Shown piece by piece: positions 50,422 through 62,539 of a stretch of DNA of 64,000 nt; the stretch's first letter is position 1, and every line of letters begins with the position of its first letter. Under the pieces are notes generated by a model. It had not been told where the DNA came from and made no database searches. It saw nothing but the letters and a program-made list of their open reading frames with translations. Both the position numbers and the translations under genes were made by a program. This DNA comes from Linnemannia elongata (taxonomy: Eukaryota; Mortierellomycota; Mortierellomycetes; Mortierellales; Mortierellaceae). The DNA lies in NCBI GenBank assembly GCA_036320915.1, contig JAXBDG010000005.1, positions 1,984,001 to 2,048,000 of the forward strand, read 5' to 3'.

Positions 50422-50860
50422 AGTATATTGTGTGCTTGTGTTTTGGAATGGAAAGGCGGCGGATGCTGGGGCGCGAGGAAAGGTGAAAGGTGGAAAGGCG
50501 GAAAGGAGGAAAGGAAAGGAGGATTATCCTGAAGAGGATGGCGAGCAGGTGATAGCAGTTGTTTTCGAGAAGTTGTCACTTTGGACGGGGAGGAGAAAGA
50601 GTAAGAGAAAGAGAAGGAGAAGAGGAGTAAGAGGGGATATAAAAAAAAGACAGAAAGTCGACTCAACATAAAAAAAAAAACCTTGACTAGGTTGTTCCTG
50701 GCACCATGGTTTGGGCTGTATCGGTCATTTAAAATGGTGAACAATGATGAAAAAGAGAAGACAGAGAAAAATCCACCCAGTTCTCTCGGTTAAAGTCCAG
50801 TCGGAATGTGTATCCTTTACTAACTATCAAATACACACCATTACCAACCCTCCTTCAAGC
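50422..50860. other. Spacer between GT34 and USB1 genes
   Basis: Purine-rich on the plus strand at 50460-50640, the CT-rich leader of the minus-strand GT34 gene. The rest contains the 3' end of USB1. No other gene. Confidence 0.6.
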
Positions 50861-52240
50861 TCAGCCGACCAACAGTTCTACTGACCCGGTCTTCTGCCCA
50901 ATCTTCCAAGACACCTTCTTCACTTTGACCGAGCAGTGTCGCAGATCATGGCCCAGCTCACCATCCAACTCGCTCATCGAATCTACTACCTTGGGGTTCA
51001 GTGCACCGCCTCCAAGCGCCCATGCAAAGCTGGCATGGAACTGAGGGTCCGGATAAAACTTGGGCTGCGAGTATCGCTGAGCAATCACATCCATCTCTGC
51101 AACAAGGCTCTCTAGCTGTTCAATTGAAAGGAGAAGGGGACACAAACAAAAATAACCAGACAAACGAACTATGTCAATAATGGCTCGAGTGCGGCTGAAA
51201 AAGAAAAGAAATCTCACAAAGGCTGTGTGTATTTCTCACCTGAGCATGACCTGCTCCCACACGAAGACTGAGGAACGAACGTGTTTGATCATCGTTGGAG
51301 AAACTTTGGACACCTGAAAAATTGACGTTAAATCTATCCCGAAAAAATGTATGAGTTTGTCAATACATTGCACAGCGGAGTCAATTGGAGTAGATCCGGT
51401 ACATGTTACAAGTATAACGTCTTTTAGCTCATATATGCATCTCAGGGCTGTTGTGCTTTTTTTTTTTTTTTTTTTTTTACCTCTTTCGATTTTTAAACGT
51501 GTTTCTAATGTCGGATGCAAAGTGACCAAGATGCAGTTCCTGGAGGTATATTGGTCGTGTCAGACTGATATGGAGTTCAGTGGCATCCTCAGCACTCTCA
51601 GCTTCAACGGGAATGTCGCCTTTCTTCCTGAGGGATTCAACCGATTGAAGCATGGAGATCGTAGAGGGTGCTAACGATCGCGCTGTCTTGGTGAGAGTTG
51701 ACACGATATCAAAAAGTTCATGGGACAGTTTAACTAGTGGAACGAAAGACATGTTAGAAACACTGAGGGCCACTAAAAGTCCAGCACAGGGGTTGAATGA
51801 GCCGATTAAATGAAAAAAATACCTTCGAGGTAAACGTGGACCGGCCACGATCCATCAACGTGGGCACGAGCTCGGATCCGACCTTGGTGACGGTCGGGGT
51901 TGTCTGGAGGTCGCTCACGGTCCTTGTAAAGGTCTATCAATGTAGAAGGCAAAGGAGGGAGAGACACTTTTTTTCTGTTTGTGCTTTCGTCAGTTGGCAA
52001 TATTCAGGTTACATGTACAAGACGTGTCCATCCATAAAGTTCAAAAACGAGCTCCTCGTATTACCTTCCCTTCTCCACGTCAGACGCCGGCTCAAGCTGT
52101 CTTTTGTTCCCTGTCTGCTGTCTTGTGAAAGGAATGGCGTTCGAAATCTGGTGTTTGCCGCCTAGACTATTTGTGGCGCTGATTCCCTGAATCTCATTTC
52201 CGTCCTCATCAGACGAGCTCCCGTAATCGACCAGCGGCAT
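50861..52240 (-). CDS. USB1: USB1, U6 snRNA 3'-5' exoribonuclease
   Basis: Five exons (52240-52065, 51974-51823, 51733-51481, 51333-51240, 51115-50861) give 309 residues. Usb1/Mpn1 trims the oligo(U) tail of U6 snRNA and leaves a protected 3' end. The 2H-phosphoesterase signature is complete: H164 in HISLTRP and H252 in HASFAWAL. Other family blocks are GSWPVHVYLE, FSNDDQTRSFLSLRV and LPPLPSTLIDLY. The start MPLVDYGSSSDED is typical, with an acidic/Ser-rich leader of about 60 residues. The acceptors at 51974 and 51733 are my choices from alternatives: 51974 keeps frame where a nearby AG does not, and 51733 was preferred over one that would give a 47-nt intron. It is divergent from RAD5 across 222 bp. 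Confidence 0.9.
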
Positions 52241-52462
52241 GTCAACGTTGTTGGGCTGATGACTACAAAAAGTGGTCTGGAGGAATGCAGGCGGAAAGGC
52301 GAGAGCAAAAAATAAGCCGCCTGTTGGCACGAATTTGGTGGCGTCTGTTTTGATTTTTTTTCTCATTTGACAACCTATTTGTGTACTGGTTTGTTTGTTG
52401 ACCCTTCCCCTCTCGCTTGTCAGGACCATTCGCACCTCGCCAACCCTGTCGATCGCATTGCC
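52241..52462. promoter_or_regulatory. Bidirectional promoter region of USB1 and RAD5
   Basis: The 222 bp between the two divergent start codons must contain both promoters or leaders. A T-rich stretch lies at about 52350-52360. No named factor site is certain. Confidence 0.6.
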
Positions 52463-55400
52463 ATGGCTGCCACTCGGAACATACCCGCGCACCTCGCCGA
52501 ATTGGCTGACATCCTCGGCCCCGATGTCGACGTGGCCATCCTGGAAAAGCTCAATGTCATCTCGGACGGGAACCTCAATCGCGCCATCAATCACTTTTAT
52601 GAAGGAAGCTACATCACCGCTACCCTACCGGCAAGAGGTCCTGCACAAGCACAAGCACCAGCAACATCATCTTCAGCAAGGATACCGACTGGCCAGAAAC
52701 GCAACACAATCATTGGCAACTCAGACGAGCATTTCTTCTCACGGCGGACTGGTGCCACTGCACAGTCTGTCAAGCAGGAGTCAGGAACAACATCACAGTC
52801 TGCCGCCGCCGGAAAAAAGCGCAAGATCCAAGACTCGTTCTTTCCCAAGTACCTCGGCGAGATCACCATTGTTGCTTATGCGCTTGGAGGAATGGTCAAG
52901 ATCAAGGCAGGAGAGGATGTATGCTTTGAGAGGTCACGGCCTAATTCACAGTCTCAATTGGGTCGCAAGAAGACAGGATGGGCAGGCAAGCCAGCCAAGG
53001 AGAACAACGTCGTCCGGTTTACAAAGGAGAACGGCTTTGAGATTGGCCGACTGCATGTGGATACAGCGCGATGGGTCTCCAAAATCATGGATTATGGGCT
53101 GGCAGAATTTCGAGGCACGATCATCCTTGCACCTCCTATCCTCCAGACCGGGGCCGAGATTGTGCTGACGATGCGCTGCTACTTGACTGCTTCAGCCTTC
53201 ACGGAGTTGGGATCGACCAGCAAGGTTTTGGGAAGCTCAAAGGCAGGATCGTCGTTTGCGAAGGAGGCAGTGGAGACAGAAGATGAGTTGGATCTCAAGT
53301 ACAGGAAGTACGCCATGAACGCCATGTTTCGTGAACTGGCGTTGACGCCCATTGCCACCAATACCACCGTTGGGCCGCGTGACCGTAATATCGAAATTTT
53401 CAGCTCGACACCCGAGGCAACTGCGACGGTGGTAAATGAGGATGAGGAGGAGAAGGAGGGCGAGCCAGAGGTGTCAGACAAGGAGCTCGATGTACTCTAC
53501 GAGAAGGCACAACAGCACGGACGAGAGTTTGCTCCGATGGACCCACCACCGACGATGACCTACACTCTCAAGCAATACCAACGACAGGCGCTGGCCTGGA
53601 TGTACCATAAGGAATGCTCGACGACGACTGAGGGCCACCAGACATTGCATCCCCTTTGGGAGGTGTACGAATTCAAGCAAGAAGACGGCCAGGATCTCAA
53701 ATCGGACGAGCCTCGGAGGTATTACTTCAACCCATACTCGAGTGAGATGAGCCTCGAGTTTCCGACTAGTGACCAATTGTGCCGAGGCGGAATTCTGGCG
53801 GACGAGATGGGTCTGGGCAAGACTATCGAGATTTTGAGCTTGGTACACTCCAACAAGATGGACAAGTCGGAGCTGGACGCACCCGAGGAGGCATTCTCAC
53901 GACTCACAACATCAAGTTTAGCACCAACGCCGCGAAGATCATCGCCAACAACTCTTATTGTTTGTCCGATGAGTTTGATTTCGCAATGGCGCGATGAGAC
54001 CATCAACTCTTCTGGAGGAGCGTTGACTGCCGAGGTTTACTACGGAGGTGCCAGGGACCGCACAGATGAGTCACTTCTCAAGAGAGGGGCTCCAGATGTC
54101 TTGATCACAAGTTATGGCGTCGTCTTGTCGGAGTACAGCAAGCTTGTCGGTGCTAGGGAGAACGAGCAGTCCAAGTCCAAGGGGATGAACGACCTGGATG
54201 ATATCAAGGCCCAAAATCTTTGGAGAAAAGGAAGTGCACTGTTCAATGGTAAAATACATATGAGGTTGAATTTGCTATGTACTCTTTATGCGCATGATTG
54301 CACTCATGTACTCATGTACTCATACTCCTTTGACCTACCAGTGGATTTTCATAGAGTTGTACTGGATGAAGCTCATCAGATCAAGAGCCGGCTAACCAAG
54401 ACTGCGAAGGCGTGCTACGCACTCAACTCTGTGCGGAGATGGGTTGTCACTGGAACTCCTATTCAGAACAAGCTGGAAGATCTGTTTTCACTCGTCCATT
54501 TCTTGCGGGCCGAGCCTTGGTCCAACTTTTCGTTCTGGCGCACGTTTATCACGATACCGTTCGAGTCCAAGGACAAGGACAAAGCTATGCGAGTGGTCAC
54601 CTCAGTTCTGGAACCACTGGTGTTGAGGCGGACTAAAAACACCAAGGATGAGAATGGAGACCCGATCATCATGTTACCAGAGAGGACTATTGAGATTGAG
54701 TATCTCAAGTTTTCAGCCCAGGAGAACGACATCTACCAGGCCCTATTCAAGGATGGAAAGACAAAGTTTAATCACTACTGCAGAGCGGGTACAGTGCTGA
54801 GGCACTATGCTAGTATCTTTCAGCTACTTATGAGGTGAGTTGTACACTAACTCGCTCTAATGCGCCGTGTTACCTCCCGTGAGAATCTAAGATCTAAATA
54901 TTTACGTGTTGCATGAATATTCCCATTTCTATCAATAGGATGCGCCAAGTGTGTGACCATCCATTGCTGGTAGTGGGGCGAGGAGGCAAGGCAGCCGGCG
55001 CACAAGATCTCAAGGATGGCCCAGTACAACTGGAGGAGCTCATGGCAAAGTTCTCTGGCGATAGCGACCAGAATGATACATCCTTTGGAGCGAGCGTACT
55101 TGAGAACTTGATGAGAAACACGGAAGAAATCCCAGAATGCCCAGTCTGTTTTGAGGATATGGCGGATGGCGTTTTGATGCCTTGCATGCATGCTGCCTGT
55201 CGCAGCTGTGTTCTTGACTATCTCCAAGTAAGCTACGTTTTCAACATGTCTTGACAAGAGACACAAGCGAAAGGCGATAGAAGTACTGATTAAGTGTTGA
55301 ATGTTCGCCTTTGTACTCTTAGGTCCGCGACGACAAGGGCGAGAGCGGAGAGTGTCCGATTTGCAGGCAAGGCCCCATCACTGAGAATGATTTGATCGAA

Positions 55401-56192
55401 TATACCACTTCCGAAGCAGCAGCAGCTGGTGCTAAAAAGGAGCTTGCAGACGACGAGAGGTCAAACGTCTCTGGAGGAAACGTTCTGATCAGCGATCCTA
55501 GCGGCAACAGTAACCGTGTGATCCAGATGCGACGGAATAACTTCAAGTCCTCGGCCAAACTGGACGCGTTGATGCGACATTTGAACCGAGACCGGAAAGC
55601 AGACCCTGGCACAAAGGCAGTTGTGTTCTCACAGTTCACGGGGATGTTGGATTTGGCAGGGTCGATTTTGGACAGGGATGGATTCCAGTTTTTGAGATTG
55701 GATGGTACACTGAGCCAAGCCAGTCGCGAACAGACGTTGAAGGCTTTCAAGGATCCGGACCATCCTGCCACGGTGATACTGATTAGTTTGCGTGCTGGAG
55801 GTGTTGGTTTGAACTTGACCGCGGCTAGTCGCGTCTACATGCTTGTAAGTTTTTCCTTTGTCTTTTTTGTTTTATGTTTTGCATATTTGCTTGTATGACA
55901 ACGTGTTTGTAATGCAAAAATGCTCACCCAAGGAAATACCATCAAACCTTGTATTTGTTGCATTAAGGATCCGTGGTGGAACTACGCGATTGAATCACAG
56001 GCCATTGATCGAGTACATCGAATTGGGCAGACCAAACCTGTGATTGTTAAACGGTTTATTATCCAGGACTCTGTAGAAGAGAAGATCCTGAGCATCCAGA
56101 ACCGAAAGAACGCGTTGGCTTCTGGACTCGGAATGACAAAGATGGAAGCCCAAGGCGCCAGAATGGATGACCTACAGGAAATTTTCTCTTAG
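52463..56192 (+). CDS. RAD5: RAD5/HLTF-type SNF2 ATPase and RING ubiquitin ligase
   Basis: Five exons (52463-54248, 54342-54834, 54939-55227, 55323-55844, 55968-56192) give 1104 residues. Rad5 polyubiquitinates PCNA with Ubc13-Mms2 and remodels stalled forks for error-free damage bypass. Order of parts: a UBA-like segment (LAELADILGPDVDV...LNRAINHFYEG); a HIRAN domain (FEIGRLHVDTARWVSKI); SNF2 motifs I (DEMGLGKT), II (DEAH in VVLDEAHQIK), III (VVTGTPIQNK); an embedded RING, CPVCFED...CMHAACRSC...CPICRQ; and the helicase C half with KAVVFSQFTGMLDL and DRVHRIGQTKPV. The RING inside the helicase separates Rad5/HLTF from other SNF2 proteins. The first intron is 93 nt and stop-free in frame (see findings). 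Confidence 0.95.
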
Positions 56193-57537
56193 ACCCCCTC
56201 CTCTCTATCTCTCATTTTCTCTCTCTCTCTCAGCTTTTAATCTAATATAAATGCGTGTACCGCTAGACATCGTTGATCTTGAGATGTACGTACATATTTT
56301 TATTTTTTCGGAATGAATGGTCGAGAACGGGATAAAGGAGGAAAGAAGGGGGAGCAAGTACCCATGGGTGTCCAAGCATTGTTGAAACGTTTTGCATATC
56401 CACCTATGCATCACATGGTACGTCCGTCCATCCCTTCATCCTCTTTGTTCAGAATGCTCCCACCCCCTGTAATTATTGCATGAATGGAATAAAAAAACAA
56501 CCACTGCCTGTGCTGAACAGGATCAAAATATCCATCCTTCCATCCTTCCAGGACTCAAAACGCAAGATAGCAATTTTGCAGTAGCATGATCACAAAGGAA
56601 GCAATGTAAGGCGGAAATAAACGTTCAGCTGTCTTTATGAAAGGAGGCGGAAGATTACTAAACTAGTGAAAGAATTATGGAAAGAAGAAAAAAAAAGGGG
56701 AATAGAGAGTATAGGAGTAGAAGCGATGTTGGGTAAAAACATTGGAGAGAGGTCAAATAGGACGACGACCTCTGTCGAAGGGATTATGGCGTATTGAGGA
56801 GGATTGTCACGCTAGCGAAAAGGCATAAAGAGAAGAGAGGAAGGAGGAATGTATAGGTTAGACTGAGTGGTCTGGGTTTGTCAGCGTTGCGAGGGGATCG
56901 CGTTAGAGAGGAAGGAAAATAGAAGGGTGGTGTGATCAACAGTCGATATTGGGAATCGGAGAGGTAGCTTTGCATGTGTATGGTGACCAATGTTGTAACA
57001 CGCCATTGGGAAGAAGGCAAGGGTTGATAGTGCAAAGCGAGCCAGCTGACAGACTGGCTGACGGAGATCCTTTCATTCACGACGAGATGGAACTTTATCG
57101 AGTGTCCTCGTTCTTTTCCCCATCGATAAAGAGGGTCGTACTACAACCGACAGCAAATAAACAAAGCGAGAAACAAAAGGAGCACAAGACATAAGGACGG
57201 CAACAACATCACAAAAGGATGCCCAAAGAGCATCAACTCCAAACAGATTCATTCCTCCTATTCGTCCCCTTTGTCTGTTTGTCGCAGATTTGAATGGGTT
57301 GTCGTGGGCATGTGCGTGTTTGTGTATGTGTGTGTGCGTGCAAACAATTGTGTCCAACCACCACTTTTCTTTTCTTTGCTCCTTGAAAAAAAAAAAAAAA
57401 AAAAAAAAAAACATGTATGTGCCCCCTTCAACAAATGACCCTTTCCCCTCCTTTGCAATCCTTACCTTGTTGGACAATAAAAAAGAATGCGCTTATCTTG
57501 CTTGGAAGGAAGAAGAGAGAGGGGTGTGTTGCCTCTT
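56193..57537. other. Convergent spacer between RAD5 and the Ala/Glu-rich gene
   Basis: No gene supported. An A26 run lies at 57386-57411. Short open frames are composition artefacts. Confidence 0.55.
57386..57411. repeat. A26 homopolymer
   Basis: A run of about 26 A downstream of the Ala/Glu-rich gene, within the convergent spacer. Confidence 0.85.
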
Positions 57538-58413
57538 TTAATGGGCAGCAGCGACGGCAGTCTCCTCGACAACTGCCTCCGCAGGGACCTCAGTCGTCTC
57601 GATGACAGGGGCGGCATCCTTGGCGGGGGTTGCGGGTGCAGCCTCCTCGGTAACGGCAGCGGCCTCTTCAGCAGGAGCAGCAGCCTCAGCCTCAGCCTCG
57701 CCCTCTGTTGCAGCCTCAGCCACGGGTGCGGGGGTAGCAGCGACAGTCTTCTCCTTTTCCTTGTCGGCTTTGGCCTTCTTGTTGAAGAAGTTGAAAGAGA
57801 GGCGCTTGGCCAATTTCACGGGTGCGGGAGCCGCAGCATCGCCTCCTGCAGCAGAAGTCTCCTCTGCGGCCTTCTCCTCTGCGGCAGCCTCGGCGGTAGC
57901 CTCAGAAGCATCAGTAGCCTCAGCAGCAGAAGTTTCAGCCTCAGTCGCAGCGGGTGCAGCAGCAGCGGTGTCATCAACAGTGATCTCTGGGGTAGTTTCG
58001 GGAGCGGCAGCATCAGTCTCGGTCGCGGTAGCAGCGGCACCCTCCTCACCGGCATCGGCAGCCTTCTCGGTCTTGGGCTTCTTATCACCAAGCTTCTTGA
58101 AGCTGCCGGCCAACTTGGAGATCCAGGATTTCGACTTCTTGTCCGATCCAGTCGAGGCTGGGGGAGAGTCGTTGGCGCCTTCGGCGGCAGCAGCCTCCTC
58201 TCCTGAAGCGGGGGCTTCGGCAGATGTCTCCTCGGTAGGGGCCTCAGCCGCCTCAGCAGCAGGTGCATCATCCGCATGCAGGACAGGTGCATCTGAGGGC
58301 TCGACGGCGGTCGAGAACGTTGCCTCGGCCTCGGTCGTCTCAGCTGCGGCGGGGGCGGGGGCGTCAACCTCTGGGACGGCGGCGACGTGTTCGTGGGTGG
58401 TGGTATCAGCCAT
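57538..58413 (-). CDS. Acidic Ala/Glu-rich protein with two basic-hydrophobic patches (MARCKS-like layout)
   Basis: A single exon of 291 residues starting MADTTTHEHV. The larger open frame upstream is the CT-rich leader and is excluded. Alanine, glutamate, threonine and proline dominate, so the chain is strongly acidic and probably disordered. Two islands differ sharply. Residues 91-117 include KSWISKLAGSFKKLGDKK, and residues 200-222 include KLAKRLSFNFFNKKAK. They are rich in Lys with spaced Phe, Leu and Ser. KRLS fits a PKA consensus (basic-basic-x-Ser). The layout, an acidic Ala/Glu chain with a Lys/Phe/Ser effector patch, is that of animal MARCKS proteins. No N-terminal myristoylation Met-Gly is present. 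Homology is not claimed. A protein-scale open frame on the other strand is a codon-bias mirror. Strong C-ending codon use suggests high expression. Confidence 0.8.
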   Translation of the reverse strand: MADTTTHEHVAAVPEVDAPAPAAAETTEAEATFSTAVEPSDAPVLHADDAPAAEAAEAPTEETSAEAPASGEEAAAAEGANDSPPASTGSDKKSKSWISKLAGSFKKLGDKKPKTEKAADAGEEGAAATATETDAAAPETTPEITVDDTAAAAPAATEAETSAAEATDASEATAEAAAEEKAAEETSAAGGDAAAPAPVKLAKRLSFNFFNKKAKADKEKEKTVAATPAPVAEAATEGEAEAEAAAPAEEAAAVTEEAAPATPAKDAAPVIETTEVPAEAVVEETAVAAAH

Positions 58414-59005
58414 TATAGAGTATTTGGTGGGGTTGTTGTAGGGGGTGGTGGTGGTGATTGAGAAGGGGATTAAAAGAGGTTGGAAGTGAGATGGAGAGAG
58501 GATATAAAGCGTGGGTTGGTTTTGCGTGAGAAAGGCAAGGAGCGTGAAGACAGTGAGGATGAGTGGGGTGAGTGAGTGAGTGAGTGAGAAGAGAAGGGAA
58601 TGGAAAAGAAGAGGGAAAAGAGAAGTAAAAGGAACAAAACGCAGTTTAGATGAATAAACAAATAAGCAACAACGACTCAAAAAAAAAAAAAAGGAGTGTG
58701 CCTACTCTTTCTTGCCAACCTATCATCTCGTCTCATTTGCATTATGAAAGTGCGTTTGTGTACAAATGCCTTTTGTTTTGTCTGATTACTTTTGGACGCA
58801 TTGTCCGTCGGTTGCAGTTAGCGAGCTGAGTTGGCTGCTTTCTTTTACTCTTTTGAAAATGCTCTTGGACGCATTTTTGTCTCGCTCTGAAATAGTCTGC
58901 AATTTTGTACACTTGACTGGTGCATTGGGCGCATTGCTCTGGCATAAAAAATAAAGGCCCAGATGGACCCCGTCGTGCCACCAAGGTACCGTAGTAGATC
59001 CGCCA

Positions 59006-59068
<63 letters not shown>

Positions 59069-59700
59069 CCAAAAAGGCCGGGGCTACCTCAACGCCCATC
59101 TTCGACGACATCCATTCCACGCCACGTCATGCCTCGCTTATCAGTATCCTAAATTTCGAGAGTAAGCGCTACCAAGAATTTATTGTCGTCGGGGCACGAC
59201 CCAAGCAGCTCTTCGGGCGCCATCGCTCCTTAGCTAAAAATGTAAACAAAGCCAGTGTGCATAAAGACGATGACCTATTACTCGTCAGAAGCAACATCTC
59301 TATCTATCTATCTCTCTCTCTGTCTCTTCTATCAATCTTTACTCGTCCTTATTCGTTTCCATCCTCTTTTCTTTGTTGTTTGTCCGTTTTAATGACCTGT
59401 CCCTCTTGATCTCCTACGGTCACAGATGACGGGGGTCGTCCTGGGATCCCAAGGTCTGAGAGCCGACCAACCCCCCTTTCAAAGAGAAGTGTTTAAAAAA
59501 ACGGGTTGTCCGTATGACCTGGTCTAACCCCTCCCCTCCTCATCCCATCCCATCCCATCTCATCCCATCCCTCCCCTTCTCCCAATTTAATCGCAAGAGG
59601 CCTTCTCGTTTTTTTTTTCTCTGTCTCCTTTCCCCCCCCTCTTTTTTTCAGTCACTCTCAGTATCAGTCTCCTCCTTGGACAACAAAGTCGTCATTCAGC

Positions 59701-59733
<33 letters not shown>

Positions 59734-60865
59734 CGTACAGGTACTCGTCGTCGACAAGTAGGGAGATGAATTCGACTTCCCGCAGTAAAAACATAAGAAA
59801 AACACGAACTACTCCCTGTACCATTGCTGGTGGACAAACATAGGTCTCGGGAGCAAAAGTGAAGAAAAGACAAAAAAGTATATCACAAAGGAGAGCTTAT
59901 GATGTGCAGGTCGGTAGCGAGGAAACAAAGAGCCGGAATGAGCAAACTTGCAATGGATAGAAATAGAGTGCAAGAGTGGAGTGAAGAAAGAGAACACCAA
60001 GATGTAATTGCCGACCAATGTGTCTCATTGAGCGAGTCGAAAGAGACGAGAATATTTTAGGAGACGGGAGAGGAAAAGCATATGATATTATTGCGAACGA
60101 GGGAGGGAAGGAGAGCCAGGAACAGCTCAGCAACGTGTACATGGTCACCAAACTGAGCCGATGCCGATTCGGAAAAAAAAGAAGAGCGTGCTAACAAGAA
60201 CAGCATGAGAAGGAGTAAAAAAAACAAGGAGACAGAAGGGCCTGAGAACGCCAGCCAAAGCTAAATGGGCTGCAGCAGGCATACTCGCCAACGGAAGGAG
60301 GGATCAAAAAATAAATAAGATGAGGTTGAAATGAGTGCAAGGGGGAAGGGGGGAACGGGGACGGGGACGGGGACAGTAAAGGGATAGATGGGCGTAGGGT
60401 TGCATGACCACAAGGGCGTCAATAAACCACAAGTCATGACCAGTCAGCAAAATAACAGGGGAAAGGCGGGGAACGCAATGTGCACGTACCCGCGTCTCAA
60501 ATGCGTCTATCGCGAGAGAGAAAAAGCAGGAGCAAGAGATCATCCTTGGGACGCGACACCCCGTCCTTTTGCATGCCTGTGTGTGCGCATGAGCCAGCTC
60601 ATCATTGACGCCTTCGCCGACCCTCGGCTTTGAACCTTAGCATGTAGTGAGTTCTTTACTCGCCCCGGCTGCTGTTCAACGTGTCAGGTATCTCTTCGCA
60701 CTCCCGCGCAAGCTTGATCCAGTGCTCTCGGCCACTCAAAAAAACAAAGCCCCAATTGCCCACCATATTAGGAAATATCGTTTTTTAGTTTGATGCAGAG
60801 TGTATGGATGATAATGCGGGTGCGGTTGAAAGTGTATATGGATATGTTGGGTGGGTGTCGTTTCT
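58414..60865. other. Spacer between the Ala/Glu-rich gene and RRP1
   Basis: No gene supported. Plus-strand purine-rich sequence at 58440-58640 is the leader of the minus-strand gene. A T54 run (59012-59065) borders a GC-richer block at 59066-59240 (see findings). A near-palindrome around GGGATCCC occurs at about 59440-59455. An A28 run is at 59705-59732. The stretch 59900-60720 has no supported frame; a possible run reading VRYLFALPRKLDP near 60688 is too short to call. Confidence 0.5.
59012..59065. repeat. T54 homopolymer
   Basis: The longest single-base run in the window. On the minus strand it is an A54 tract directly after a GC-richer segment, as a poly(A) tail would be after an inserted element. 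Confidence 0.85.
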
Positions 60866-62539
60866 CTATTCATCGTCCTCGTCTGCCTCCTCCTCTCCTT
60901 CTGCCTCGGCGTCAGATTCATCGTCCTCGAGCGGGCAAAAGTCCTGGTATGCCTTGTAGAGAACGTACACCTTGCGGCGGTTCTGCTCCACTGTTTCCTT
61001 CTCTGCTCCGACCTCAAACAGACGCTCCTTGATACCCATCAGATCGTAGTCGAATGTCGTGCTCTCTCCCATTGCCTCATCAGCCTCGTCCTCCATCTCT
61101 GCCAGAGCCGCGGCCTCCTCTTCATCCTCATCCTCTGCCATCTCCTCGTCATCCTGCTCCTCGTCCTCATCCTCGTCCTCGTCGTCCTTCTTATCGAAAA
61201 CAGTCAGATCAGCATCATCCTCAAAGTCCGAGTCGTCTCCTTCACCAGCAGCTAACAGTTGAAAAAAGAATGAATAGTGAAACAGTAGAAGTAAAAAGAA
61301 TTGTCTCATTAGTATTTTGAATAAAGACCATGGTGCATCGTAGTTTCTATTGCGAGCAGTTGGTCACGCAGCAGTTTCTCGAAGGTTACCTGTCTTCTTC
61401 AAAATCTCCTCGAAAACTTCCTCGGCGACCTTCTTGAACACCTTTCCGTTGATAGTCTGTCCCAAAAGATGGAACATGGGCTGGAGAATATGTGCTGTGG
61501 GGACATCTCCAGATTCGGCAATGGTGACAACCTTCTCCAGCTCTTCCAGATAAATCTCAATAAGGTGGAACCGAATACCATCTGGTACTTGTTTGCTCGA
61601 AGCGCTATGAATAGTAAACAAGGAAAATAAATCATGTAAGGGGCGATGATCAAGCCTAGATGTCGCGCCGATCTATCCGTGTCTTTTTTGTTCCTGAAAA
61701 GTCCAGCGACACCGACTTACTTTAATGGTCCGTTGATCATGACTGTGGTGAACTCCTCGATGGTCTCCAAATCCCAAGCGTTCTCCTTGAGCATGCGGAA
61801 TGAGTATGAAAGGAACCGACGCAACAAGAAGTAGAACTTGTCCAATCTATACGGGATCAATTGAGAGAAGGCAGAGATGCCACATTAGCACCACTGCCAA
61901 AGTGTCCAAGAGAAAACTCGATATCCAAGGGCCAACATAGTAGTGTCCTGTCAGTATGATCCGTTGTAGTACCTCAAGCGGTCAATTCCGTGCCATTCTC
62001 CGCAGATCGTCTCCCAGAATGTTGCAATAAAGGCCATGACGGACTCGCGAGGCACGCGAAGGATCAATGAAGACAAGGTTTCGCTCAATTGCTGCTGGAT
62101 AATGGGCTTATCGGACATCCACACACCTAAACAGCGAGAAAGTGATTGATCAAAAGTTCAGTAACTCAACATCGTTCAATTGCCTTCAATTGCCTTCAAT
62201 TGGCTTCCTTAGGGCAGATCGTCTTTAGAAAACCAAAGCACAGATCCAGCACGTACAGTAGAAGAGACCCTTCCAGAGTTTCATGAGCTCGATGTGTGTG
62301 AAGTCCTTCTTGTTCGAGATCCACCTTCCAAGAGACTTGACAGCCTTATCTCTGGTCTTTTTGTCTACAGCGATGAGAGGTTCAAATGTACAATGTTAGT
62401 CTATAGGGCATCTGGGACAGAAACAAGTTCCGTGGGTATGGAAGCAATACAAAAAAATTGTAAAAAGGTTTGTACCGTTGGCGGCAAGTTTCTTGCCAAA
62501 GGGCGATGAGGAGTCTTGTGCTGAGCCGACCACAACCAT
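60866..62539 (-). CDS. RRP1: RRP1/Nop52-family rRNA-processing protein
   Basis: Six exons (62539-62476, 62364-62257, 62126-61973, 61846-61721, 61604-61390, 61251-60866) give 350 residues. The family acts in the nucleolus in processing of 27S pre-rRNA and assembly of the 60S subunit. Blocks typical of the family are FGKKLAANDKKTRDKAVKSL near the N-terminus, RWISNKKDF, ELMKLWKGLFYC, and IDRLRLDKFYFLLRRFL, followed by GIRFHLIEIYLEEL and FEEILKKTGN. The last exon encodes a very acidic Asp/Glu-rich stretch, common in nucleolar proteins, and ends EEADEDDE. It is divergent from RPS15 across 265 bp. Confidence 0.92.

Noticed and set aside
57602..58441. 279-residue Ala/Ser/Val-rich open frame on the plus strand
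   Set aside because: Antisense image of the Ala/Glu-rich gene; the minus strand has the natural start, leader and basic patches.
59429..59478. Inverted repeat around GGGATCCC with GGGGG and CCCCC arms
   Set aside because: Arms pair only with gaps and it is not next to a gene end; treated as chance.
60388..60780. Possible exon fragments between the Ala/Glu-rich gene and RRP1
   Set aside because: Short runs (DAFADPRL, VRYLFALPRKLDP) with no start, splice partner or family match.
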